A DNA stretch of 64,000 bases, taken from positions 17,704 through 81,703 of the forward strand of contig JARWMV010000062.1 in NCBI GenBank assembly GCA_030998015.1. Reading direction: 5' to 3'. The DNA is from Ceratorhiza oryzae-sativae (lineage: Eukaryota > Basidiomycota > Agaricomycetes > Cantharellales > Ceratobasidiaceae). The position numbers and the translations under genes were made by a program. The notes beneath the pieces were generated by a model that did not search any database, was not told where the DNA came from, and saw nothing but the letters and a program-made list of their open reading frames with translations. This document shows, piece after piece, positions 22,378 through 32,257 of the stretch. Position 1 is the first letter of the stretch; each line of letters begins with the position of its first letter.

Positions 22378-25300
22378 TTATTTAGGTTGCGTCTTATCTT
22401 CGCGAGCGAGTGGGAATCGTGATTTGGGACAAGGGGTCACCGGGAGCGTAGATGCTTCGACCGGGTCGGAAGGACGAGTAGCGGCTGCATCTCGAGCGCG
22501 AGCTTGTTGGAGGCTATCGGCGTACGCGGCCAAGGGTGTGTTCGGACGTGGGATGAACGGACGCAGAAGGCGTGCGTGGGCAGCTGAGGAGAAAAGTTTG
22601 CCGTGTAGGTCTTCGAGTTCGTACGAGTTGGTGGCCCGCGAGCGGATTCGTAAAGGACCAGACCATCGCGGGGCAAGTTTGCGTTCGGCGGCATGAGTCT
22701 CGTCCCACCGAGCATTGTAGCGTTGAACCAAGTCGCCTATCTGGAAGGATACGGGCTTGACGTGTTTATCGAACTGTCTCTTGCGGCGGTTGGCGTGTTT
22801 GAGCGCTTTCGCGAAACCGTCTTGACGAAGGGCGTACGTGAGTGCCAAATTTACATCCACCTCCTCAGAGGTGGGTTCGTTGATGGGGTGACTCAGCTGG
22901 TATCGGCGTTCCGCTTTAAGTTGACCAGTCAGGAGCTCGCAGGGCGAGTAACCTCCGAGGGAGGCGAGTGCACGGTCGTTGAGTTGTGAAACCGCCGTGG
23001 CGAGATGTTTCGGCCAGGATGCGGGGGTTGTGGATGCGTCCGCATCCTCGTCCGGGGACTCTCCGACCGTTGGAGTGCATAAGCACTTGAGTCGACCAAT
23101 AACGAGCTTGATACTGCCTTCTGCCAGGCCGTTCGTCCAAGGAGCATACGGTGGGGTCTTGAGCGGTTGAACGTTACGGCTCTGTGCCCATTCGCGGACC
23201 TCGGCACAATCGAAATGAGAGCCACCGTCCGCCATGAACGACTGTGGTGTGAGGAGGCCATTGGAAAGTCGTTCTAACGCGTTGACGGTCGATTTGCCAG
23301 TCCCGGGGCTGCGGAGCGGAGTCGCGAATATGAAACGGCTATAGACGTCGACGAGAATCAGGGCACACTTGAAGCCGCCATAACCAGCGGGTAGCGAAAC
23401 ATAGTCCCCGACTATAAGATCAAAGGGGCGGGCTCGAGTGATGGGTTGGAGCTGCGCTGACATGAGACGGGGGCCGAAGTTCTTACACCAGGGACAGGTA
23501 ATGACCGCATCTGTCATGTCTCAACGGAGGCCGGGCCAGTAGTATGCCTTTTGTAGTGCCAGAACACCCGCATCTCGCCCGAAGTGGCCACCTGCGCAAT
23601 GGATCGACATAGCCAGTTCTCGAGTCTCGGACGAAGGTATACACTCAACTTTGTGTACCAAGTTCGAGTACCTGCCACCGACTATCCACAGCTTCCCATC
23701 CTCAACCACGAATCCCTCCGCTCGATGGGCAAGTCTCTTCTGGGCTCTGAGTTGATCATGGGTGAGGCCCGAGTTGTCTCCGGAGTCGAAAAGGATGTGC
23801 ATGAGGATGTCTGAGAAGAACGGATCTTTCTCGAATCGTTTGATGAGATCTGTGGTAGAGTTGTCAGCGATCAAGTGATACACGTTGTTGATAATGCCTT
23901 GGCGGGTCTCCCATCCTGGGTCAATCGTGTCCTCACGGCCGGGAGCATCTTCGTCGGGCCGGTGTTTGTACATCCTCGAAAGGCCATTGGCAACTTTGTT
24001 CTCGGCACCTGGCTTGTGTCGTACCGCTATGATGTTACGAGCGATAATCGATTCCCGCCATCGTTTGTGCGTCGAATTCAGCTTGTCGTTGTTGAGAAGG
24101 TCGGCAAGGGCTTTACAGTCGGTCTCGAGTTCAATGGCTTGACCGTGGATGATGCTGTCGAACTCGTCCAGTCCGAACTTGAGGGCGGCGAACTCGAGCA
24201 GGAACGGTATGTATCTTTCTTCTGTGCGTGAGGTTCTTTTCGACGCAAAGGCAACCGGATACATCACCTTGCATATGACTCCGGCACCGTCTGCTTCTTC
24301 CCATTCCTGCGAGAGGACCGCGCCGAAGCCGAATTTTGAGCCGTCCGTTGTAACCGTGAACGACCTCCCATTGTAGACCGGGGATCGGGTGACTGGATCG
24401 CTTGTCAGAATCGTCTTGAGCTTGATGAACGCCTGTCTAGCCTCGTCGTCGAGCGTGACCCGTGTGTCCTTGAGGGCTTCCTTATAGGCGTTTCGCTTTG
24501 TCTGGACTTGGGGAGGTCGTACGTCTCGTGTGAGGTCTGAGAGTGGCTGTGCGATACGGGCGTAATCTTTGATTTTTGAACGATAAGATCCAACCGAACC
24601 TAGAAAACCTAAGACTTCAAGTGCAGACTTGGGTTCTGGCCATTTAAGAATCGCCTCAACTTTGGTTAAATCCGGGCGAACGCCGTCTTTCGAGCAGCGT
24701 GCACCCGCGAATCGCGCTTCTGTCATAAAGAGGACCGTTTTAGCTGGAGAAAGCGAAAGTCCGTGAGTGCGGCATTTGAGGAAGATTTTACGAAGACTCC
24801 CCAGCCCGCTGTCAAATTCGTTGCAAGGTGCTGCAACGTCGTCCATCCAGACTTCGAGATCGGTGCCGATCAGGTCGTGCATCGCGGCTGAAACAACTTC
24901 GCACCAGGTAGTTGGGGCACCGGTCAGTCCGAATGGCATGCAGAGGTACACGTAGTATCCACGTCCATCGACATGGAACCCTGTATAGGGAACGCTCTCT
25001 GGGGCCATTGGGATGGCGTGGAATCCAGCCATAAAGTCCATGACCGAGATCCACCGGTGCCCTGCTACTTTTCTTTGCATGGCAGCAAGGTCGCCCATTG
25101 GAAAGGGTCGAATCTGTGTGTGGCGATTGACAGCTGCATAGTTGTGCACTACACGGAACTTTGGCTCACTGGGTGCTTGTGCTTGTTCAGGAAGAGAGGC
25201 TTCAATGTCGGGCCACATGATCGGTAGGTTGTTAAGTCGGCATTGCTCGTTAGCCATTCTCCTGAGGTGTTCGAGGCTCGGGAGTTCGGCGCCGCCCGGT

Positions 25301-26826
25301 TTGGGGACTACGTTGGTCGGGGAGACCGCAGCTACCTCGTCTTGGGGGACTTTCGCAATGATCTTGGCGGCCTCCATGTTGTCGAGGACCTTGTAGAGCC
25401 ATTTGCGTTGAGGGTCGGTAAGTCGCTTTTGGCCTGCTTGCCTCGGGAACGACATGCCTTCCGGGATGTCCAGACGGTGTTGGATGAAGTCTACAGGGGA
25501 AACCTCCAAGAGTGATAGAGCGAACACGTCGGCAAACTCTCTCACCAGGCTCTTAACTCTCTCCTTCTGTTCCGGCAAAAGGTCGTTGCCGATTTTCATT
25601 TTGCTCAGGATCTCGGCCACTCGGTTTGCTTCAAAAGGGTTGCGACGGCGTTGGGAGTCGGCCAGTGGTGGTACATTGACTCGGCGTTGAGCTGACGGGT
25701 GTCTTTCGTCTGTGGTTTGGTTGTTGAGCATGTGGACGTCGGTTGGGCCCTTGGCACGCTCTTGTGCTTGACATGCTCGTTGGATGATCTTCAGCAGGTG
25801 GTCAACCAAGGCATCCTGTGTGGAGTCCGTCAGCAGTATTTCACGTTGCGTCTTTTCCTCCCTCCAAATGCTCGCGCGCTGCCACATCCGTTCCAGAAAC
25901 TCGTCGTCTGACTCTTCAGGCTGCCTCTCAATCTCCTTCTGCACCTGAGCTATCGGCACGACTTCTCCTGTGTTCAACTCTTCGCTCTCATGCACGCTCA
26001 TGCCTAGTGCCCGTTCCATCCTCTCCAATGCCATCTCATCAACCCAGAACGGGTTGTTCGAGTGCTCGAGCGACGACGGCTCTAGCTTCGCGAGGCGGCG
26101 ACTACGGCGGACTGGGGCTGAAACTGAAACTGGCTCACCCGGTTGTTCTGCTAGCATTTTCTCCGGCTCTGGCTCCTCCTTGGTGCTCCTGTCTTGTTCT
26201 CGAATTGGTTCGGGCTCCGGTTGCTGCTCGATCTTGGCCTTGGCATCGTTGGTCGGGGATTCGAATAGAGGGTATTCGTTGACAAGTTCGATCGGCCCCT
26301 GTGTGCCAGTGATGGTGAGTCTGTCCCCTTCGAAGATCTGGATCGCACCTGAGTCCCGAAGCCATGATTTACCGAGGAGCATTTCGAACGCCCCTCGCAA
26401 CTCGAGAACTTCGAAAGAGATGGGCAACCAGCGACCTGCAACTCCGAGGTATGCATTTCCGCGACCTGCCGATTTTTCACATTGACCGTTTGCCATTCGA
26501 CAGATCACGTTGGACTTAGCTAACAGTCCCAGGTCTGATTCGACGCTCCCCCAGTACGTGCGGTCTAAGACACAGAGCATAGCCCCTCCGTCTACCGTCG
26601 CTCGCACTGGGAAGTCATGCTTGTCGTTTTCTCTCCGGAGAAGCGCCCAGACCTGGAACGGGACTTCTCGCTTCTCGTTCGTGTCGTTTAGTTCGTAAAG
26701 TTCGACGATGTCTGGTTCAGTGACTGGCTCCTCTGCCAACGCATCCTCCGACACCGTCTCTCGGGCATCACAAGTGGGGCCAGCGGGTGTGCCACAGTCC
26801 GCCGCTGACCCTACTTGTTTTCCGAC
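22378..26826 (-). pseudogene. pol: gypsy pol: protease, RT, RNase H, integrase (one in-frame TGA)
   Basis: The frame opens at 26826, overlapping the gag end by about 16 nt in the -1 frame, with no ATG needed if frameshifted. Order: retropepsin-like protease (VDGGAMLCVLD near 26595, a DGGA variant of the active-site DSGA/DTGA), reverse transcriptase (CMPFGLTGAP; catalytic VWMDDVAA near 24840, WMDD replacing YxDD), RNase H (TTDGSKFGFGAVLS near 24350), and the integrase HHCC finger (GHFGRDAG ... YYWPGLR). TGA at 23521-23523 falls in that finger; the same frame continues with the two cysteines (CPWC). The integrase core then shows the DDE triad: GDY near 23410, ADGGSHF near 23225 and AEGSIK near 23127. 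The C-terminal GPY/F-like module ends at 22378 with no chromodomain. The stop sits where a CGA (Arg) would fit, consistent with CpG deamination (inference). Confidence 0.9.
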
Positions 26827-28550
26827 TCATAGTAGTCGGTCTCCCATCCTGCGTGTTCGTCAGTCGTCGTCTCCAACTGAAACGTATCGCGAGGACGAGG
26901 GGCCGGAGTCGGGGTGCCTGGGACCGTGCCTGCTCTGCCTTGACACTTTGCCGCTGCCCGCGGGTTGAGTATGACTGCGCGCATGAAGCGCTCACGCTCG
27001 TCCAACGGGGCGTTGGGGCACTCGACGCTGCCATGTATGCCTATACCACACCTGAAGCAGACACCCGGGCCCGGTTGAAGCGAGCCAGGCGTGAGCGGGA
27101 AATGCTCGTCCTGCGTCGGTCTACGAGTCCCGAATTTCTGGTTGTACTTGAGCGTGAGTGCTCGGTGCCGAGCCTGGTCGGCTGGCGTGTTCGGTACAGT
27201 GGGTCGGTTCGGCGTGACCGTGGCGGGCGCGGGCGTGGCAGCGGGCGTGCTGGGCATGTGGGGCGGCTGTTGGCGAACAGGAGTGGAGAAGGCTGGAGGG
27301 GGTATGGGGGGAGGGACAACCAACGCGGCAGCCGCCGGAGGCGTTTCGTCGAAGGACACTTGTGAGCCCCGCTTAGGCGTGGCTGGTGTAACCGATGGTG
27401 TCTTCGGCGAGGACGCTGCTCTAGCAGCCGCAGACAAGGCGGAGGAAGGGAAACGAGAGAGTGAGAGAGAGCTGATAGATTCCAGGAGAGCCCGATCGCG
27501 CCAAGAGTCATACAGTTCGCGATTCGAGAGCTCCCCAATATGTTTGCAAAGGAGGTCAAAGTCTTTAGCGTAGTTGCGGCCCTTGGGTAGCAGCGGGATC
27601 ACGAAGGCAGGCAGGCTTGCGTTGAGCGTGTGAAGGACTCGGTCGCGGTTCGTGCTATCGCAAGCCATTCCGCGCGCACAGTGTTGCATCGCCCACTGCT
27701 GTTGCGGGCGTTCGGGGTTTGTCAGGTCGCAGAGAATGGCCGACCAGGATTGCACATTCATGCTGCTCGACATGAACAGCGCTCGCTGGGCTTCTTCGTA
27801 CGCATCTTGGTCTGGAACTGGTGTGGGCCAACAGGCCTCGATCAGGGGCTCGAGGGTGGTCCAGTCGTTGACTAGGCCCTTGTTGGTAGCGTCCTTCTTC
27901 TGCGCCTGCAGCCAGTTGAACGCCTCGCCTTTGAACGCGAGCGAGTCGGCCCAGAGTTCAGCGCGTTGCTTGCTCGTGACCTCGCGCGTAGCTCATAAGA
28001 ACTTGTATCGCCACTCTTCTTCCGAACAGGGCTTGCCTTCGTCGTCAAAGTCTTTGACGGCGTCGGCCAAGGCTCGGCGCGCTGCTCGTAGGTCCGCGTT
28101 CGCGTCTGGATTCGTCATGGTCGTTGGACGCGAGTTACGGATGAGGGAGGCGAGGGACAGTAATGGGCGCTCAGGGAGTGAACCTCTACGCGACGGAGAA
28201 CTGGTGGCTGCGGGGGGAACAACGGATGAGCTGGCGACTCGGGGGGTGACTGGGGCGGGCTGGGCGCTTGGGCTAGGAGGAAACGGGTAACAGGCGGTCT
28301 CGTCCGCTGGACTCGCTTTCTCGCTCTCGAGGGCTATTAAAGAAGAAAGACTGGGCACGGCCGAGCTGGACGGAGAGGTCTCGACCGATAGTAGAGGTGT
28401 CGTTGAAAGCTGAGAAACCGGGGGGGTAAGGAGACCAATGGTCGAGGACTGGGGTTGGACGGTCCTCGGGATGTAGCGGCCGCGATCGTCCCGGGGTCGA
28501 GGTTCAGCCTTCTTGCGCGACAGTGTAGAAGTAGAGAAAAGGAGGAGCAA
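26811..28550 (-). pseudogene. gag: gypsy gag (capsid/nucleocapsid) with one in-frame TGA
   Basis: One frame runs from about 28550 to TAG at 26811-26813, interrupted by TGA at 27993-27995; sequence on both sides is protein-like (RYKFL before; DSLAFKGEAFNWLQAQ after). A CCHC zinc knuckle near 27040 (CFRCGIGIHGSVEC, spacing C2C4H4C) marks the nucleocapsid, which packages the RNA. The N-terminal third is Ser/Pro/Thr-rich. No ATG lies at the 5' end of the frame, so the start is unassigned. Confidence 0.8.
26817..26823 (-). promoter_or_regulatory. Candidate -1 ribosomal frameshift site between gag and pol
   Basis: On the element strand the heptamer G GAA AAC is set in the gag frame just before AAG TAG. 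Pol is in the -1 frame and is open from 26826, so a slip here would fuse gag to pol. The A-site AAC is a classic slippery codon; the P-site GAA is not canonical. Confidence 0.5.
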
Positions 28551-28730
28551 GAGAGAGAGGGAGAAAGAGGGACGGGGAAAGAAGGTATGGAGAAGGGAGT
28601 GTGGGAAAGCGAACTGCGTGTTTGCCAGATTGATAGGGTCGACGAGAGATAATCAGAAGAGAAGCTGAGTGTACTGCAGATGATAATCGGCAGTGTTGCG
28701 CGCGCTATTAGCACGCAGGTAAGGATATCA

Positions 28731-28745
28731 CCACACTCGTCACCA
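28731..28745 (-). other. Possible primer-binding site
   Basis: TGGTGACGAGTGTGG starts 3 nt downstream of the 5' LTR on the element strand. TGG matches a tRNA CCA end, but the tRNA was not identified. Confidence 0.3.
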
Positions 28746-28748
28746 CGG

Positions 28749-28864
28749 TGGAGAGGGCGCTGCGGTGTGAACGAGTGAAGACAAGATGATTGTTTTAACG
28801 AGTCGTGTGTGTACATATGGGCGCCCAGGACAGAACCCTGGCACCCGCCAGGACCCCCACTACA
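28749..28864 (-). repeat. 5' LTR of the gypsy element
   Basis: 116 bp, 113 identical to the 3' LTR; the three differences are all transitions at CpG, with the T/A state in this copy. The very short LTR is unusual for Ty3/gypsy. Confidence 0.9.
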
Positions 28865-28900
28865 CAGTGGATCAGTGCTTGAGAAATGAGCATACAGTGC

Positions 28901-29297
28901 ACCACATGGAGAGCATATACACTATGCATGGATTTCAATAGTACCTATTGTTTTAATGCTTATAACAAGATTGGCTGACCTCACGCCATATGAATTAGGT
29001 AAGCAAAGTGCCTCTGGTGGCAATGCATACAAAGTATGCAAACACAAGAGTACCTCAATCAGATGCTGGATATAACTGAGCTGTCTATCATGTAATAAGA
29101 ACAAAAAATTTGGAGCATAAAAAAAGCAGTAATAGGGATGTGATCCCACCTTGCATGGAAAACGGAACAGTGCACTGGGTGCGTACTTTGTACGCACACA
29201 GATTATGACTTGCTCATGTGGCAGCGCTGTTGTTAGGATCAGGCAGAGTATGACAAAGCATGCTGGGTTCCCAACAAGGTTGCGTACTTTGTACGCA
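28901..29297. repeat. Direct repeat, copy 1
   Basis: About 395 bp, clearly similar along its length to 29713-30106 (shared landmarks: GGCTGACCTCAC, GTGCCTCTGG, GGAGCATAAAAAAAGCAGTA, GCAGAGTATGACAAAGCATG). Each copy carries three 17-bp palindromes at matching places. No coding frame. Confidence 0.8.
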
Positions 29298-29666
29298 CAC
29301 TTCCTACAAGTTCATCCCTAGCTATATGAAGCCTGCCATGGCCAAGTATTACTCTGCTCTTGCCATAAAACACTAGAGACTGTATGCTAGAATTTCAGCA
29401 GATCTGGTCTCCCATCTATCTCTGCGAGTTTTGCTCCACTCAGCAAGCACTATACTTCGTTCGAAAGCTCTCAACTGTGGCTCTCGAATGACCCATGGCG
29501 CACATTGAGCGGAGTAAAATATGCGGAGATGAACATAAACAGAAGACACTGAAATTCTGGCATGCAATTTTGAGTGCTTTATCATGAGGGCAGAGTAGTA
29601 TTTGGCCATGGCGCATTTTATTTAGCCAGGAATGGGCTTGTAGGAAGTGTGCGTACAGGGTACGCA
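29281..29666. mobile_element. Foldback element, ~386 bp
   Basis: Arms of about 170 bp in inverted orientation. The left arm starts TGCGTACTTTGTACGCACAC then TTCCTACAAG. The right arm read on the other strand starts TGCGTACCCTGTACGCACAC then TTCCTACAAG, and the match continues through CCATGGCCAA and the inner AGAATTTCAG block. Both ends are themselves palindromes. The inner ~200 bp resembles the element at 21454-21636. Non-coding; no target duplication found. Confidence 0.65.
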
Positions 29667-29712
29667 GCTGGATTGACAGCAGCTCAGCACCTAGGCAATA
29701 AGCCTATGGTAC

Positions 29713-30106
29713 ATCACGTGGAGAGGATATGCAATCATGTGGACTTGAATAGTATGTATTATTGTAATGATTTCAACACGCTTGGCTGACCTCACTCTGT
29801 ATGGATTAAGTAAGCAACGTGCCTCTGGCAGCAATGCGTACAAAGTACGCAAACACAAGAGCACCTCAATCAGGTGCTGGATATAACTGGGCTGTCTATC
29901 ATATATTAAGATCAACAAATTTGGAGCATAAAAAAAGCAGTAATCAGGATGTGATTCTGCCTTGCATGGAAAACAGAACAGTGCACTGAGTGCATACTTT
30001 GTATGCACAGACTACAACTCACTCATGTGTCAGCCATATTGTTAGGGTCAGGCAGAGTATGACAAAGCATGCTGGGTTCCCAACAAGGTTGTGTACTTTG
30101 TACGCA
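29713..30106. repeat. Direct repeat, copy 2
   Basis: Second copy of 28901-29297, same orientation, separated from copy 1 by the foldback element. Similarity ends just after the third palindrome (30090-30106). Confidence 0.8.
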
Positions 30107-30681
30107 AAAGGTACTGTGCCATGTATGGTGCCAAGAAAAAACAAAAACTCTGATACAATACTATTCCAAATCATTGTACTGTCATTGTATGATAGTATGG
30201 GCTGTCATGTGGTGTGCATACATTGTATGCAACCCAGTCAGGAGGGACAAGTAAGGGCTTGAGGTTACTCAGGGACAGTGCTTGAAGTGACTGATTACTC
30301 ATAGCTCAGTGGCTGGGACACACCACAGGGTCCACTACACATAGCCATGCTGCTTGGTCAGCAGCAGGTCTCCCACTGTAGAGTGGTACAAAGTATGCAA
30401 CTCTATGCTTGCAGTGTACTTAGATACCTGGGTGCAAGTTTTATTCTGCCATTGAGGCAGTGTTATTTTACCAACATGATTGGAAAGCAAAGAGGACAGT
30501 GCTTAACAGATCAAGTGGCCATGTGGCAGAGCCAAGTGATTTGTCAGCAGCCAATGCCATGAAGCATATGGGTACAAAGTACGCAACTTGCCCACTTAGC
30601 ATGCCATGAGGGACCAGACTGGCATGGGGAAGAGTGCAGGCTGGAACATGGAAAAATCAGACCTACCAGCAGCCTACTACA

Positions 30682-31312
30682 CCCTAATAACCTAACCGAA
30701 CTTAACCTAACATTAATCCTAACCAGATTAAGTAATGGTTAAGGGAGGATTAGTCATCTTTGATGACTTGTCCTTTACTCTCTAGCTGACTAAGTGTCAC
30801 GTGACTCAGGGCTTATTACAAATCCCTGGTCACTTAGTCAGGCACTTCTCGGTCCTCAGGGTCTGAGTGCCTGTTCCGGCGCTTTGAGAACCCTCAGGGT
30901 TCACCGGGCAGGGTCTGGGTGGAGTTGAGTTGAGCCCTCGGCTGGTTGATCCTTGGATCGCTGAGTCCGTGGGAGCCTCGGCTTCACACAGATCAGCTTG
31001 GTTCAGACCTTGATGGTTCTTGGCGTTGGTCAGGTGTCTCCCCCTGATTGGCCAGTCGTGTGGAGGAGTGATCACATGGACGGTTACCATGCGGTCAGGA
31101 TCAGTCAGCTGTTCTTCTCCTTTGTTCGGTTAAGTCTTCTTCCCTTGGCGTTTCTCATGCCAGTGACGTGGCATTTTCGTCTGCCATGGCATAAAAAGAC
31201 ACAGTGGAAGGGCTCTGATGAGTATCTACGAAAGTCTCTCCTGGGTGATTACCTAGGAGTTCTTAGCCTTTCTTCCGCTCGTCGCCGCTCGCACTCACAA
31301 CTCCTCGCTCCA
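30682..31312 (+). repeat. PLE terminal repeat (pLTR), copy 1
   Basis: Begins in telomere-like ACCCTAATAACCTAACC, is near-identical to 34591-35238 and 35371-36017, and ends CCTCGCTCCA. Contains an inverted pair CTGACTAAGTG / CACTTAGTCAG (30787-30841) around a TCACGTGA palindrome and, near the 3' end, the ribozyme. Confidence 0.85.
31207..31272 (+). ncRNA. Hammerhead ribozyme, PLE copy 1
   Basis: Core CTGATGA at 31215-31221 and CGAAA at 31229-31233. Stem I pairs GAAGGGCT (31207-31214) with AGCCTTTC (31265-31272), one G-U. Stem II is GTA/TAC with a 2-nt loop. Stem III carries the hairpin CTCCTGGGT/ACCTAGGAG. Expected self-cleavage is after the T at 31264. Minimal hammerheads of this kind are known from PLE terminal repeats. 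Fold done by hand. Confidence 0.75.
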
Positions 31313-31350
31313 CCTAACCTAACCTAACCCTAACCCTAACCTAACCTAAC
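31313..31350 (+). repeat. Interstitial telomeric repeat
   Basis: Seven contiguous CCTAA/CCCTAA units, C-rich strand on top, so the telomere would have lain to the left. It joins the 3' end of one PLE copy to the truncated 5' end of the next. Confidence 0.9.
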
Positions 31351-32257
31351 CGCAAGCCGTTTAAGGAGCTAAACTCCCTAGTGGAGAAGTTCCATAACGT
31401 GCAGAGGGTAGTCGCTCGCCTAGGCGAGTCGATGAATAAGGGCAAGCTGCCGACGCAGGTCCGCGGGCTTAAAGAGCCTGCGTGGCAAGTGTCAAAGGAG
31501 TTCAGGGCAAACCCGCAAGGGTCGGAGATGCTGCAGACGCTCTCTGCCGCCCACACCGCCTATGTCGACCATGCATACGCGCAAGGTCGTGAACTCAAGG
31601 CCACTGAGGAAGCATTCCTCCGGTCGCAGTTGGCGCACAACGTCTGGTGCCCAACTTGGAAGCGGAAGGTTGAGGATGCCTATGTGGCACTCCAACGAAC
31701 CATTGCCCCTCGCATTGCCGAGGCCATTGAGGGACAACCTCCAGCTATCGAATATGTGGAGGACCCTTTCCGCAAAGGCGAAAAGGACCGTCTGCTTGCA
31801 GACCTCCCCACCTTTGGCACTCAGATCATTGAGATCCAAAATGCTTGCGCGGTTGCAGAGAAGGTGAAGGTGGCAAGGAAGACGGCCATCAAGGACACTG
31901 CCGACGTCGACATGGATGTCAACAATAAACCCATGGACCCTGCCGCCATCAGGGCCATGGTTGGTGCAGAGATTAAGCGTGCGCTTAATCAAAATGTGAG
32001 TATTTTCGATTGGTCGGGTAACTCGCAACCTAACATCGGCTTAGCCGATTGCCAAGCCTGTTCCCAAGGGCAAGGCTCCCAAGTTAGGCCCAATCGCACG
32101 CAAAGGCAAGGGGAAGACAGGCCACACGAGTCCCAAGACAGGACTTGCAGCCCCCCTCCACTATGACCCTGCTCAGAAACGCAAGTTCAAGGGCCAAGGC
32201 GCAAACAAGAACAAAGGCGGCAATTCCAACGCTGGGCCGAGCAGAAGATCCAAGTAA
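31345..32257 (+). CDS. PLE ORF1 protein, 5'-truncated, one intron
   Basis: The frame opens at 31345 within the telomeric run, and its first ATG is 31432, so the natural N-terminus has been lost. The first exon (to 31995) is mostly helical and charged (FHNVQRVVARLGESMNKG; KWKRKVEDAYVAL-type) and ends AEIKRALNQN. An in-phase 49-nt intron (GTGAGT ... CTTAG, 31996-32044) leads to a Lys/Gly-rich nucleic-acid-binding-like tail (PIAKPVPKGKAPKLG; ending GPSRRSK). Introns are known in PLEs but rare in retroelements. ORF2 overlaps the last 90 nt in the -1 frame. Function is inferred: RNA binding or RNP formation. Confidence 0.65.

Larger units (their letters stand above)
22037..28864 (-). mobile_element. 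Ty3/gypsy LTR retrotransposon, nearly complete
   Basis: Two 116-bp LTRs bound gag and pol in the order gag, protease, reverse transcriptase, RNase H, integrase, which defines Ty3/gypsy. The flanks carry CAGT at 22033-22036 and 28865-28868 (ACAGT if the terminal A is shared). It has landed in a copy of the 28901-30231 repeat family: the sequence left of it (GTAGGAAGTGTGTG, about 21993) and right of it match the two sides of the uninterrupted copy around 29641-29730. Two in-frame TGA codons (one in gag, one in the integrase zinc finger) mean this copy is probably not autonomous now. Confidence 0.92.
29024..30231. repeat. Eight copies of a 17-bp palindrome
   Basis: TGCGTACNNNGTACGCA or its C-to-T variants (TGCATAC...GTATGCA) at 29024, 29180, 29281, 29650, 29835, 29991, 30090 and 30215. 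Half-copies (GGTACAAAGTACGCA type) follow at about 30385 and 30571. The central triplet is usually TTT or AAA. The symmetric arms are kept while both strands drift together. Confidence 0.75.

Noticed and set aside
23518..23523. Recoding (read-through) of the pol TGA as a deliberate feature
   Set aside because: A stop in the middle of the integrase zinc finger, plus a second TGA in gag and CpG-type LTR changes, is better explained by decay.
31313..31350. True chromosome terminus of the present assembly
   Set aside because: The run is only 38 bp and is flanked on both sides by PLE sequence, so it is interstitial.
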